A stretch of 64,000 bases of DNA from Simiduia aestuariiviva (GTDB lineage Bacteria; Pseudomonadota; Gammaproteobacteria; Pseudomonadales; Cellvibrionaceae): the NCBI RefSeq assembly GCF_014192475.1, contig NZ_JACHXZ010000001.1, forward strand, positions 1 through 64,000, given 5' to 3'. The notes under the pieces are model-generated. The model did not search any database. It saw nothing but the letters and a program-made list of their open reading frames with translations, and was not told the DNA's origin. Position numbers and translations under genes: made by a program. Positions 16,116 through 24,812 of the stretch are shown one piece after another. The first letter of the stretch is position 1; each line of letters starts with the position of its first letter.

Positions 16116-17240
16116 ATGACCCGCGCCAACAGCCAAGACTACCGCCGCATTTTTCTCGACGACCTGCCGTTGATGGACGTGCGTGCACCGGTGGAATTTG
16201 ACAAGGGCGCGTTTCCGCAATCGGTCAACCTGCCGTTGCTCGATGACGAACAGCGCGCTGCGGTCGGCACCTGCTACAAAGAGCAGGGCCAAGATGCCGC
16301 CATCGAGCTGGGCTGGCAGCTGGCCACGCCCGAGATCAAGGCCCAGCGCGCGCGCGCCTGGTTGGCCCACGCGCAGGCACACCCAAACGGCTACCTCTAT
16401 TGCTTTCGCGGTGGCCTGCGTTCGCGCCTGACCCAGCAAATGTTGCGCGAGGCAGGTTTGGATTACCCGCTGGTCGTGGGCGGCTACAAAGCTATGCGGC
16501 GCTTTTTGATCGACGCGCTGGAAACCCACAGCGCACAGGCCCCGCTGGTATTGGTGAGTGGGCGCACCGGCAGCGGCAAGACCCTGTTGCTGCAAAAGCT
16601 GGCGCGCCACATCGACTTGGAGGGGTTGGCCAAGCACCGCGGTAGCGCCTTTGGCCGTCAGGTAGAGCCCCAACCGTCACAAATTGAATTCGAAAATTCG
16701 CTCAGCATTGCACTGTTAAAGCGACTTGACGAGAGTCAACACCTGCCCCTGTTTGTGGAGGATGAAGGCAAGCTCATCGGCCGTGTATCCATGCCACTGA
16801 CGTTTAAGGCGCGCATGGAACAGGCGCCACTGGCGGTACTGGAAACGCCCATGCACGAGCGCATAGAGATCGCTTTGGCCGACTATGTGACCGATGCGTG
16901 GCCGCAGTACCTCGCGCATTTCCAGGGTGAACAAGCGCGAGCGGAGACGCTGTTTCGCGCACAAATTCTCGACAACCTAGCGCGAATACGCAAACGCTTG
17001 GGCGGGCAAAAATACGATCAGATCCACACGCAATTTAGCGCCGCCCTGGATCAATTTTTTAGCGATGGCAACGCCGACTTGTTCCGGCCCGGCATAGAAA
17101 CCTTGCTCACCGACTACTACGACCCCATGTACGACTACCAAAAGGGGTTGCGGCGCGGGCGCGAGATATTTCGCGGCGACGCCAATGCCTACGTCGCTTG
17201 GGCCGCTGATTTTATTGATTCGCACAGCGCGCCGATCTAA
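16116..17240 (+). CDS. mnmH: tRNA 2-selenouridine synthase
   Basis: 374 aa from the ATG at 16116; the frame is open further upstream, but the homologous protein begins around LPLMDVRAPVEF. The enzyme (also called SelU/YbbB) replaces sulfur by selenium in 2-thiouridine at the tRNA wobble position, using selenophosphate, via a geranylated intermediate. An N-terminal rhodanese domain has the catalytic Cys96 in YLYCFRGGLRS. A P-loop domain follows (GRTGSGKT, about 149-156). The selenophosphate supplier selD lies 600 bp downstream with one small gene between them, a functional grouping seen in other proteobacteria. Confidence 0.95.
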   Translation: MTRANSQDYRRIFLDDLPLMDVRAPVEFDKGAFPQSVNLPLLDDEQRAAVGTCYKEQGQDAAIELGWQLATPEIKAQRARAWLAHAQAHPNGYLYCFRGGLRSRLTQQMLREAGLDYPLVVGGYKAMRRFLIDALETHSAQAPLVLVSGRTGSGKTLLLQKLARHIDLEGLAKHRGSAFGRQVEPQPSQIEFENSLSIALLKRLDESQHLPLFVEDEGKLIGRVSMPLTFKARMEQAPLAVLETPMHERIEIALADYVTDAWPQYLAHFQGEQARAETLFRAQILDNLARIRKRLGGQKYDQIHTQFSAALDQFFSDGNADLFRPGIETLLTDYYDPMYDYQKGLRRGREIFRGDANAYVAWAADFIDSHSAPI

Positions 17241-17519
17241 CCCGCCGCGCGCTGCAGCCGCCTACTCTCCGCTCAGCACCGAATCAGTCTGGGCGACCCG
17301 CCCAAACTGGCCCTCTGGCCACCCAATCCAGCCACCTGCCACCGCCCCTAGCCGGAGGAACTAGGCGCCAAGTTTATGTGACACAGTTCACATAATGAAA
17401 TTGGGGTCCTGTGCTCTAATCAACCGGCGGTTTGACCGCGCGATAACAACAACGTTTGCGCCCATACGCACTGGGCAGCGAATCACATTCTGGCTACATC
17501 GATTTAAGGTTGCTCTGCC

Positions 17520-17795
17520 ATGTCCATTCGACCAGTGGAAGTAAGCGCAGGGGAAAAGGAAGTCCACTTCGCGAGCCGACAAGAAACGCTCTACCCGCAT
17601 CTCATGCGCTTGTGCATGGATTTCAATTTTCGCGTAGTTGAACACCGCGGTTTTCAACTGGCCCCGCAAGACATTCACGCGCCCAGCATCACCCCTGCGT
17701 TTGACGATTTAGCCGCGCTAGAATCCCATGTGCATCGGCATATGGTGGATATTCTGCACAGCTATTTAGGTGGCGACGCAGCGCTCACCCATTAA
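17520..17795 (+). CDS. Small hypothetical protein between mnmH and selD
   Basis: 91 aa from the ATG at 17520. No signal peptide or membrane segment. His-rich C-terminal half (ESHVHRHMVDILHSY) and a well-behaved amphipathic pattern throughout suggest a real small folded protein. I recognise no family. It lies in the same direction between the two selenium genes. The 279 bp in front (17241-17519) hold GGTTGCTC and an AT-rich stretch at 17385-17400 that could include its own promoter. Link to selenium metabolism is by position only. Confidence 0.6.
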   Translation: MSIRPVEVSAGEKEVHFASRQETLYPHLMRLCMDFNFRVVEHRGFQLAPQDIHAPSITPAFDDLAALESHVHRHMVDILHSYLGGDAALTH

Positions 17796-17833
17796 GCCCG
17801 CAGGTTTGCCCCCACGCCAGACACCACTGGCGC

Positions 17834-17846
17834 TATAATCGCCGCC
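17834..17846 (+). promoter_or_regulatory. Candidate -10 box directly before selD
   Basis: TATAAT at 17834-17839 ends eight bases before the selD ATG, which has no Shine-Dalgarno. The transcript could therefore start at or next to the ATG (leaderless). No good -35 hexamer at 17 bp. Confidence 0.45.
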
Positions 17847-20066
17847 ATGAATCATCCCCAACTGCAAGATTTGGTGCTGCTCGGCGGCGGCCATGCGCAC
17901 GCCCTGCTGATCGCACAGTGGTGCATGGCGCCCGTGGCCGGTGTGCGGTTAACGCTGATCTCACCCGATGCCCTCACCCCCTATTCGGGCATGCTGCCAG
18001 GCCTTGTGGCCGGCCACTACAGCGTGGACGACACCCACATTGACCTGGATCGACTCTGTGCCACCGCCGGCTTTCGCTTCATTCGCGCGCGCGCAACGGG
18101 CCTCGATCTGGCCGCACAACAGGTGCTGCTCGCAGATCGACCGCCGCTCGGGTTTGACCTACTGTCGGTCAACATCGGGGCGACCCCCTCACTCACCGTG
18201 CCCGGCGCCCACACCTACGCCACACCCGTGAAACCCATCAGCCAGTTTTATCCCCGCTGGCAGGCCATAAAAGCCCAGCTGGCCCTGCACCCTGAGGCGC
18301 GCATTGGTTTAGTGGGCGGTGGCGCCGCTACCGTGGAGCTGGCCTGCGCCATGCGCGCACAGGCACCAAAGGCGCACATTGCAATCTATCTTGAAGATCA
18401 TCTGCCGCTGACGGGCTACAGCCAACACTTTCGCGCGCGCGCGCACGCCGAACTAAACCGCCGTCGAATCGACGTTCACGGCAACTGCCGTATCACCCAG
18501 GTGGACGCCGATCAGGTGCGCACCGACACCCGAGCCTTTGCCGTCGATCATCTGTTTTGGTGTACCCAGGCCGCCGGCCCAGAGTGGCTCCAAACCACGG
18601 GCCTACGTTTAGATGCGCAGGGCTTCATCTTGGTGAACGATCGACTGCAAAGTGTGAGCCACCCGCGGGTATTCGCCGCCGGCGACATCGCCAGCCTATT
18701 GGGGCAGACGCGCCCCAAAGCCGGGGTATTTGCCGTGCGCCAAGCGCCGGTGCTGACCCACAACCTGCGCGCATTGTTACTCGCCCAGCCGCTGCGTCGC
18801 TACCGCGCGCAGCGCGCGTTTTTAAGCCTGCTATCACTGGGCGATGGCGTCGCCCTCGGCACCCGCGCGGGCGGCTGGCTGCCCACACTTGCCGGCCGCT
18901 GGGTGTGGCGCTGGAAAGACCGCATTGACCGCCGTTTCATGGCCATGTTCACGCACTTGGTGCCGCGCCAGATGGCGCCCGGCACCGCACCCAATGACGC
19001 CCTGTGGGGCGATCAAACACCACCGCCCTCGGCGGCGGCCATGCGCTGCGGCGGCTGTGGTGCAAAGGTGGGCGCCAAGGTACTTGCGCAAGTTGTCCAT
19101 CAACTCGACACCATTGAGCGCGCCGAGGTGCGCATCGGGCTGAATGACCCCGATGACGCCGCGGTGCTCCAATGGCCGACAGAAGCGGTTTTGGTGCAGA
19201 GCGTGGATCAATTTCGCGCGCTGGTAGACGACCCCTTTGTACAGGGCCAGCTGGCTGCCTTGCACGCCCTGAGCGATGTGTTTGCCATGCGCGCCGAACC
19301 GCACAGCGCACAGGCGTTAGTGACCTTGCCCTACGCCCGCGAGGCGCTGCAAGTGCGGGATCTGACTCAATTAATGGCCGGCGCACTGCAGGTACTCAAC
19401 GGCGCGCACTGCCAACTCACCGGCGGCCACACCAGCGAGGGCGCCGAGCTCTCCATGGGCTTTGCGGTTAACGGCTTGGCCCGCGGCCCGCTGCTGACCA
19501 AGGCCGGCCTGTGCGTGGGCGACCACCTCATCCTCACCAAACCGCTGGGCACCGGCTGTCTGTTTGCCGCGCGCGCCCAGCGGGCCACAAAGGGCCGCTG
19601 GGTCCACAAGGCGCTCGTGCACATGCTGCAGTCCAACGGGCCCGCCGCCGAACTGCTAGCGCGGCACGGCGCGCGCGCCTGTACCGATGTCACCGGCTTT
19701 GGACTGGTGGGGCACCTGTCGGAGATGCTGCGGGCTTCGCACCTGTCGGCGCGGCTGCAGCTGAACCGATTGCCCGCCTTGGACGGCGCCTTGGCCTGCT
19801 TGGCAAAGGGTTATGTGAGCAGCTTGCAGACGCAAAATTTGCAGGCCCGCGCGGCGGTGAAAAGTGCAAGCCAGTGGGAGTCCGACCCGCGCTTTGCCTT
19901 GCTATTTGATCCACAAACCAGTGGCGGCTTATTGGCAGGGGTGCCCGCAAATCAAGTGGCGCCACTGCTCGTCGCACTGACCGCTGCGGGATTACAGGGC
20001 GTCGATATCGGCGTGGTCACCCCAGTCGACGACCACTTAATTGCGCTCGTCGATGCAGAGCGCTAG
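17847..20066 (+). CDS. selD: Selenide, water dikinase fused to FAD/NAD-dependent oxidoreductase domain
   Basis: 739 aa, two domains. Residues 1-380 form a pyridine-nucleotide-disulfide oxidoreductase-like domain: LGGGHAHALL at the N-terminus, VGGGAATVELACAM for NAD(P), and VFAAGDIA near its end. From about 399 the SelD domain begins with MRCGGCGAKVG, containing the catalytic Cys and Lys, followed by NDPDDAAVL and GGHTSEGAE. It makes selenophosphate from selenide and ATP; the N-terminal domain may feed reduced selenium. SelD alone is about 350 aa, so the fusion explains the length. The product would serve MnmH; no selenocysteine genes (selA, selB) are in view. Confidence 0.95.
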   Translation: MNHPQLQDLVLLGGGHAHALLIAQWCMAPVAGVRLTLISPDALTPYSGMLPGLVAGHYSVDDTHIDLDRLCATAGFRFIRARATGLDLAAQQVLLADRPPLGFDLLSVNIGATPSLTVPGAHTYATPVKPISQFYPRWQAIKAQLALHPEARIGLVGGGAATVELACAMRAQAPKAHIAIYLEDHLPLTGYSQHFRARAHAELNRRRIDVHGNCRITQVDADQVRTDTRAFAVDHLFWCTQAAGPEWLQTTGLRLDAQGFILVNDRLQSVSHPRVFAAGDIASLLGQTRPKAGVFAVRQAPVLTHNLRALLLAQPLRRYRAQRAFLSLLSLGDGVALGTRAGGWLPTLAGRWVWRWKDRIDRRFMAMFTHLVPRQMAPGTAPNDALWGDQTPPPSAAAMRCGGCGAKVGAKVLAQVVHQLDTIERAEVRIGLNDPDDAAVLQWPTEAVLVQSVDQFRALVDDPFVQGQLAALHALSDVFAMRAEPHSAQALVTLPYAREALQVRDLTQLMAGALQVLNGAHCQLTGGHTSEGAELSMGFAVNGLARGPLLTKAGLCVGDHLILTKPLGTGCLFAARAQRATKGRWVHKALVHMLQSNGPAAELLARHGARACTDVTGFGLVGHLSEMLRASHLSARLQLNRLPALDGALACLAKGYVSSLQTQNLQARAAVKSASQWESDPRFALLFDPQTSGGLLAGVPANQVAPLLVALTAAGLQGVDIGVVTPVDDHLIALVDAER

Positions 20067-20153
20067 CGGTTAACCTAACGCCTAAAGCACGGCGAAAGGA
20101 ACTTAGCCGCGCTGTCCGACTCTAAACCCCATCAATACTCTGGAGTCTGACCC

Positions 20154-20621
20154 GTGAAAATATCACTGCCCCTGCTGCTCTTTGGCGCCGTGATGGTTCT
20201 GCCCGTGACGGCCCAACAGACGCTGCACGGACAGGCCCCCGACTGGCTACTCAGCGACGCCCAAGGGGACTATGTTTCGTTCTACGAAGACAGCGCCAAC
20301 CAACCCAGCTTATTGGTATTTTGGACACCTACCTGCCGCGCAAAATGCGTCGACGCCATGGAGCGCCTCAACGACCAAGCGCACGCGCAGGGCATTAAAA
20401 CCTATTTGCTGTTGAATTCGGGTCACACGCGCCATTCAGAGTTACCGACCTTGCCCGCCCGCATGACGCCCCTGTTTAAAGCCCACGCCGTGGGTCGCCA
20501 CTATGGCGTGCGCGGGCAGCCCACCTGGGTGCTGGTGGACGGCAAAAAAAACATCCTCAACAATGCCCGCGTGGGCGGCGCCCAGCCTGAACTCAGCCGG
20601 CTACTTGGGCCCAAACCCTAA
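20154..20621 (+). CDS. TlpA/Sco-like thioredoxin-fold protein with CxxxC motif
   Basis: 155 aa starting with the GTG at 20154. The N-terminus MKISLPLLLFGAVMVLPVTA is a Sec signal peptide, so the mature protein is periplasmic. The thioredoxin fold shows LLVFWTPTCRAKC and the cis-Pro loop VRGQPTWVLVDG. Unusually the cysteines are spaced CRAKC (CxxxC), as in copper-binding Sco proteins, rather than the CxxC of TlpA. It lies 87 bp after selD on the same strand and may be cotranscribed. A redox or metal-delivery role is likely; the exact partner is unknown. Confidence 0.75.
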   Translation: MKISLPLLLFGAVMVLPVTAQQTLHGQAPDWLLSDAQGDYVSFYEDSANQPSLLVFWTPTCRAKCVDAMERLNDQAHAQGIKTYLLLNSGHTRHSELPTLPARMTPLFKAHAVGRHYGVRGQPTWVLVDGKKNILNNARVGGAQPELSRLLGPKP

Positions 20622-20630
20622 CCGACGCCC

Positions 20631-20655
20631 ATAAAAAAACCGGCTTGCGCCGGCG
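20631..20655 (-). terminator. Terminator of the DUF2750 gene
   Basis: Read on -, the stem CCGGC / GCCGG is followed by seven T residues. It lies between convergent genes. Confidence 0.8.
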
Positions 20656-20672
20656 CTTGTGCTGAGTGGAGT

Positions 20673-21035
20673 CTAGCCCAACTCCTCCTCTAGATCTTCG
20701 AGCAGATCGAGCGGCTCCTCTTCGGCGCCCTCCAAGTCCTCGTTCCAATTGATGCCGACAATGATCACGTCTTCGTGCATGCCGGGCAACCAATCGTCGA
20801 GAAACTCTTCGAGGTCGATGGGTACGGCTTTGTACACTTCCCACTCATCCACGCACACCGCTTCGGCCAATTCGCGGCTAGACCAGAAGGGCATCACATC
20901 GGTTTCTTCGTGGCGCAGTGACGGGCACACCGCAAATCCATCCTCACCCTCGAGCGCCCAGACGATGCCGTGCTCTGCAACTTCCACTACAAAGCGGTCG
21001 TAGTTTTCATCAAAGTCGTCGCTGAGTTCGGTCAT
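20673..21035 (-). CDS. DUF2750 family protein
   Basis: 120 aa, very acidic. The pattern EDGFAVCPSLRHEETDVMPF, then FWSSRELAEAVCVDEWEVYK and VGINWNEDLEGAEEEPLDLL matches DUF2750, small cytosolic proteins of unknown function. Start ATG at 21035. A T-rich terminator lies directly after the gene, so it is a single-gene transcript. Confidence 0.85.
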   Translation of the reverse strand: MTELSDDFDENYDRFVVEVAEHGIVWALEGEDGFAVCPSLRHEETDVMPFWSSRELAEAVCVDEWEVYKAVPIDLEEFLDDWLPGMHEDVIIVGINWNEDLEGAEEEPLDLLEDLEEELG

Positions 21036-21107
21036 AGGTTGGCCCTAGCTGCTGAGGTGTGAATGCGCGGCTACTATAACTGATGCGGGCTGGCTTGGCA
21101 CAAAGAA

Positions 21108-21866
21108 TTACATACTCAGGCTGTGTCCGTGGCGCTTCAGCCAACGGCGCGCCTCGGCATAATGCGGGCAGAGTATTTCCACTTGGCGCCAGAAGGCGGC
21201 ACTGTGATTGGCGTGGCGCAAATGGCTTACTTCATGCGCCACTAAATAGTCCACTACCTCCGGCGCAGCTTGAAGAATCAGCCAGTTGTACTGCAAGTCA
21301 CCGGCGCTGGTGCAGTGGCCCCATTTTGAGCGCGTAAATTTAACGGCGACTCGCCCCACCGGCTCGCCCAATTGGCCCGCCAACGCGCGGCTTTTTGCTT
21401 CGAGCAGCGACAGGGCCTCGGCTTTGTACCAGTCCGTGAGTGCCGCTTTAACGCGCTCCGCTTGAGGCCGCCGGCCGCGCCGCGACAGGCAAACGTGCAG
21501 CTGATGATCGCGCAGCGCCACGTGAGTGTGAGTGCCAAGTGCAATCACTAACGGGTAGTGGTTGCCGAGATAAGGCCAGCGCTCCCCTGCCTCATAGCGA
21601 TACACGGGGCGTTCAGCAAAGCGCGCACGGGCCGACGCCAATCGCTGCTCTATCCACTGGCGCTTGTGCGCGAGCAGGGCCAACAATTCCGATTGTGCGA
21701 CGCCGATCGGGGCATTCACTTGAATGCGATCGGGGTAGATGCGAATGCCAATCGTGGCGCGCCGGCGCGAGCGCACGATGTGCAATTGACGCAACAGAGT
21801 CGGCGGCAGGTCGGCACTCACGGATGGACGTGCGCCACCACCGCCATGGTCAATCGAGAAATGCAC
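21108..21866 (-). CDS. YgjP-type M48-like metallopeptidase
   Basis: 252 aa. The zinc motif is AHEVSHLRH (HExxH) with a downstream WRQVEILCPHY, and KWGHCTSAGDLQYNW precedes it, the signature of the YgjP/DUF45 (SprT-like) family. The enzymes are thought to be cytosolic zinc peptidases; in other bacteria the family is annotated as M48 metallopeptidase. The start at 21866 overlaps the end of the thioesterase gene by 49 bp, which indicates a cotranscribed operon with 21818 and 22255. Confidence 0.88.
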   Translation of the reverse strand: MHFSIDHGGGGARPSVSADLPPTLLRQLHIVRSRRRATIGIRIYPDRIQVNAPIGVAQSELLALLAHKRQWIEQRLASARARFAERPVYRYEAGERWPYLGNHYPLVIALGTHTHVALRDHQLHVCLSRRGRRPQAERVKAALTDWYKAEALSLLEAKSRALAGQLGEPVGRVAVKFTRSKWGHCTSAGDLQYNWLILQAAPEVVDYLVAHEVSHLRHANHSAAFWRQVEILCPHYAEARRWLKRHGHSLSM

Positions 21867-22255
21867 GACAGGCGTCCGCGCTCATCCATGATCTCAATCT
21901 CCCACACTTGGGAGCTGCGCCCCAAATATTTAACGCGCGCCGTGGCCGACACGGGCCCCTTGCGCACGGCGCGCACATGGTTGGCGTTAACCTCCTGGCC
22001 CACGCAAAAATATTTGTGGGTATCTACCGCCATATTGGCGGCCATGGAGCCGAGCGTTTCGGCCAACACCACATTGATGCCACCGTGAATTAGCCCCATG
22101 GGCTGCACGGTGCGCTCGCTCACCGGCATGGTGCCGCGCACAAAATCGGGCCCCACTTCGGTGACTTCAATACCTAAAAATTCCGCTGCGGTATTTTTAC
22201 CCAAGGCGTTTAACTGCGCCGGCGTGGCCGGACTCTTCCAAATGGTATCTGTCAT
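21818..22255 (-). CDS. PaaI-type hotdog-fold thioesterase
   Basis: 145 aa from the ATG at 22255, which shares a base with the stop codon of the upstream hydrolase gene (TAATG), a sign of translational coupling. The motif MGLIHGGINVVLAETLGSMA is the hotdog active-site segment of the PaaI/YdiI family; VGQEVNANHVRAVRKGPVSA is its second conserved stretch. It should hydrolyse acyl-CoA or aryl-CoA thioesters (YdiI acts on DHNA-CoA). Substrate not fixed by sequence. Confidence 0.9.
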   Translation of the reverse strand: MTDTIWKSPATPAQLNALGKNTAAEFLGIEVTEVGPDFVRGTMPVSERTVQPMGLIHGGINVVLAETLGSMAANMAVDTHKYFCVGQEVNANHVRAVRKGPVSATARVKYLGRSSQVWEIEIMDERGRLSCISRLTMAVVAHVHP

Positions 22256-22914
22256 TATCCGAACCTGTGATCGGCCACAAAGGGGTTGGTTTTGCGTTCG
22301 GTGCCAAAAGTGGACATGGGCCCGTGACCAGGAATAAATTGCACGGCGTCTCCCAAGGGCCACAAGTTTTTACGAATAGACGTGACCAGCGTATCGTAAT
22401 CGCCGCGCGGGAAATCCGTGCGTCCGATAGACCCGGCAAACAATACATCGCCCACCCACGCCAATTGTTGGCCCGCGTGGTAAAACACCACGTGCCCCGG
22501 CGTATGACCTGGGCAGAAAAATACTTCGAGTTGCTCGCGTCCCACTGTCACTCGATCGCCCTGCTCCAACCAGCGATCGGGCTGAAAATTTTGCACCGGC
22601 GGAAATCCCATCATTTGACACTGCATGGGCAATTGATCAATCCAAAACGCGTCCTCGCGCTGCGGCCCCTCGATGGGCAAGCCATGCTTGCGCACCAATT
22701 CAGCGGTGCCGCCCACGTGGTCCAAGTGCCCATGGGTCAACAATATTTTGGTGACTTTAACATTCGCCTGCTCAATTGCCGCTTGCAACAAATGCAGATC
22801 GCCACCGGGATCGATAAGTGCCGCGTCTTGGGTTTCATCGCACCACACCAGCGTGCAATTTTGTTGGAAGGGTGTCACCGGGATAATTTTGTACTGCAAT
22901 ATAAACTCACTCAC
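22255..22914 (-). CDS. MBL-fold hydrolase (YcbL/glyoxalase II-like)
   Basis: 219 aa. Metal-binding motif LLTHGHLDHVGG (HxHxDH) is followed by a second His in CPGHTPGHVVF, then VGDVLFAGSIGRTDFPRGD, and PGHGPMSTFGTERKTNPF at the end. This closely fits the YcbL subgroup of type II glyoxalases, which are shorter than GloB (about 250 aa). First gene of a three-gene operon with a thioesterase and a YgjP-type peptidase. Start ATG at 22914. Confidence 0.92.
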   Translation of the reverse strand: MSEFILQYKIIPVTPFQQNCTLVWCDETQDAALIDPGGDLHLLQAAIEQANVKVTKILLTHGHLDHVGGTAELVRKHGLPIEGPQREDAFWIDQLPMQCQMMGFPPVQNFQPDRWLEQGDRVTVGREQLEVFFCPGHTPGHVVFYHAGQQLAWVGDVLFAGSIGRTDFPRGDYDTLVTSIRKNLWPLGDAVQFIPGHGPMSTFGTERKTNPFVADHRFG

Positions 22915-22916
22915 AC

Positions 22917-22942
22917 TAAAAAAGGCCCGCGGGCCTTTTTGT
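22917..22942. terminator. Terminator after the DUF4136 gene
   Basis: AAAAAGGCCCGCGGGCCTTTTT: a GC stem with A-run and T-run on opposite sides, usable in both directions but placed for the - strand gene at 22949. Confidence 0.88.
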
Positions 22943-22948
22943 CATTGC

Positions 22949-23542
22949 CTAACGGGTGGTCTGCTCGGGCGGGTATTGGGCCAGAATCGTGCGCACGGCG
23001 TGGTAGATAGCGTCGATGCGATCTTGCTGATTTTTGAAATCGGTAATGCGCGCACTTAAAAACCCACGCCAGACAGATTCATTGGTTTTGGGGTCGAGAA
23101 TATCGATAATTAACGTGCCTTCGGTGTAATCCCTTACCCGGGTTTCAGTGGTGCCGATCATCACGCCCATACCGCGCCCCATGCCGCGACCCCAACCGCA
23201 GCCCCAGCAATGGCGCACGCCAGTATTGTAGGTGCGGATGTCTTGCTTGTCTTTGGTGGTCACGTGGTAGCTCACTAGCGCGTCGGCTTTCCCCACTTCG
23301 GGCTCGTAGCTAAAGCCCTTGGCTTGCAGCGTTTTTTCAATGGCATTTTCAATGCGGTTGCGGGTAATGTCGCTGGTCAGCGGCGTCATGTTGCGCAGCT
23401 TTTCGCGATCGATAAACCGATAGGTTTTCACCTGATTGAAATCGTAGCCCTCATTCCAATCCACATCGGCCCGCTGTTGGTGGCTACAAGCTGCAAGTAG
23501 CGCAATAATCCCAACAACAAAAATGGATTTTATTTTGTTCAT
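22949..23542 (-). CDS. DUF4136 lipoprotein
   Basis: 197 aa from the ATG at 23542 with AAGGGTG upstream; the longer open frame lacks a signal sequence. MNKIKSIFVVGIIALLAACS is a lipoprotein signal peptide. The mature part starts with DVDWNEGYDFNQVKTYRFI, typical of DUF4136, and contains a Gly/Trp-rich insert (CWGCGWGRGMGRGMG) before EGTLIIDILDPKTNESVWRG. DUF4136 proteins are outer-membrane lipoproteins of unknown role. A similar but shorter lipoprotein is encoded at 30420. Confidence 0.9.
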   Translation of the reverse strand: MNKIKSIFVVGIIALLAACSHQQRADVDWNEGYDFNQVKTYRFIDREKLRNMTPLTSDITRNRIENAIEKTLQAKGFSYEPEVGKADALVSYHVTTKDKQDIRTYNTGVRHCWGCGWGRGMGRGMGVMIGTTETRVRDYTEGTLIIDILDPKTNESVWRGFLSARITDFKNQQDRIDAIYHAVRTILAQYPPEQTTR

Positions 23543-23765
23543 CTGTGCTGCACCCTTATCGATTGAATGAGTAGCGCTATTATGCCTGAACACCCCATCA
23601 ATTGCTGTTTTCACCTCAGTGAAGCCTATGATCGTCGGTGTTCAATGCTAAGTTAAAGGGCGGCCTAATCAGGGCCCCCATTCACGTCGATACTACCACG
23701 CTTGTGCAAGCCGAAATAATGTGGTGATTAGAATTCTAAACACCCTGCCGGCTAAAAACACAGCC

Positions 23766-23796
23766 CAAAAAAAAGCCCCATCAAATGGGGCTTTTC
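23766..23796 (-). terminator. Terminator of the PEP-CTERM gene
   Basis: AGCCCCAT / ATGGGGCT stem, with a run of eight T residues when read on the - strand. Confidence 0.9.
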
Positions 23797-23819
23797 AAAC
23801 GCATTACTGATTTCAGTGA

Positions 23820-24530
23820 TTAAGCACGCTTGCGCGAGTAGGCAAGACCAATCAAACCGAGTGCCAACAGCGCCAAAGGCATGGGCTCTGGTACAGACGC
23901 ACTGGTGACCCAAGTCAACTCGTCAACCATGAAACTCATGTCGGCAGTAGTGTGACCATGGTAGAAAAAGTCTGTGGAAGTGGCGATGATGCGACCCGCA
24001 CCAAAGCTGGCGTACATACCCAAGGTAGTGGTGCTATGGCTCAGGAATTCAGTCCAATCTGAATTGCCGCTCAAGCCACCCAAGTGGTGGTTGGCACCAT
24101 GCACGGTAGTGGCAGAAGTAATGGCGTTGTCAGTCACAGTTTGCGCGCCAGAACTAAAGGTTGAAGATCCGAAGAACGACAAACCCGAGCCATTCATGGC
24201 AGATGTTGCAGACGATGCACCATCAAAAATCACGCCACCGCCCATCTGGATGTAGCCCAACAGGGTATCGGTCCAGAAGGTAGAGGAGTAGCTGCCGCCG
24301 TACCATGAAAAAATCAGCACGTCATAGCTGGCTTTCAACGACGCAGCGGTCGCGCCATTAACGGCCGCGGTGTTGGTGGTGACTATGGTAGAAGGCTCCA
24401 GTGTATTGGCCGCCGTGGTTGCATTTGATGTTGTATTGCCCTGAGGATCAATGACACCAATGACCATTGCGTTTGCGGCGCTAGCCACCGCAAACGTCAA
24501 CAAAAACGCAAAACTTTTTAACATTTTCAT
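23820..24530 (-). CDS. PEP-CTERM sorting-domain protein
   Basis: 236 aa. N-terminal Sec signal peptide (FAFLLTFAVASAANA). C-terminal VPEPMPLALLALGLIGLAYS followed by RKRA is a textbook PEP-CTERM signal: PEP motif, hydrophobic span, basic tail. This directs processing by an exosortase and export of exopolysaccharide-associated proteins. The mature region is Ser/Thr/Gly-rich and contains DVLIFSWYGG and GGGVIFDGA, suggesting a flavodoxin-like or ThuA-like fold. No exosortase gene is in the window. AT-poor, normal core codon use. Start ATG at 24530. Confidence 0.88.
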   Translation of the reverse strand: MKMLKSFAFLLTFAVASAANAMVIGVIDPQGNTTSNATTAANTLEPSTIVTTNTAAVNGATAASLKASYDVLIFSWYGGSYSSTFWTDTLLGYIQMGGGVIFDGASSATSAMNGSGLSFFGSSTFSSGAQTVTDNAITSATTVHGANHHLGGLSGNSDWTEFLSHSTTTLGMYASFGAGRIIATSTDFFYHGHTTADMSFMVDELTWVTSASVPEPMPLALLALGLIGLAYSRKRA

Positions 24531-24812
24531 CCTGAAATTCCCTTGTTTAATTTAAATAAGCTCACGGACCCAACCTTTTTAGCAATATTGGTGCCAAAGT
24601 GCTAAGCATTTGATTGTTAAAGATTTTTATTTAAATAAAGGTGGATGAAGACGCCAGATGTAAACTTTTTCGACAGAATAAGGATCGAGTACATAGCTCA
24701 GATTTGAGTGGACTCAGGCCGGTCACTAAGGCTTTAACCACACAAACCGAAGGTAGATTTATAAAGTAGAAAGGGCGCGATGAGGGCGCGCCCACGTTGG
24801 GAACTGCGCAGG
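24531..24812. other. Intergenic region between parE and the PEP-CTERM gene
   Basis: 282 bp; only the parE terminator near 24770 and the promoter region of the PEP-CTERM gene (AT-rich around 24540-24640) are evident. Confidence 0.5.
24766..24793 (-). terminator. Likely parE terminator
   Basis: GGGCGCG / CGCGCCC stem, read on -, followed by TTTCTACTTT, just past the parE stop. Confidence 0.7.

Noticed and set aside
22267-23010. 247-codon frame on +
   Set aside because: Antisense to the MBL hydrolase; no motifs.
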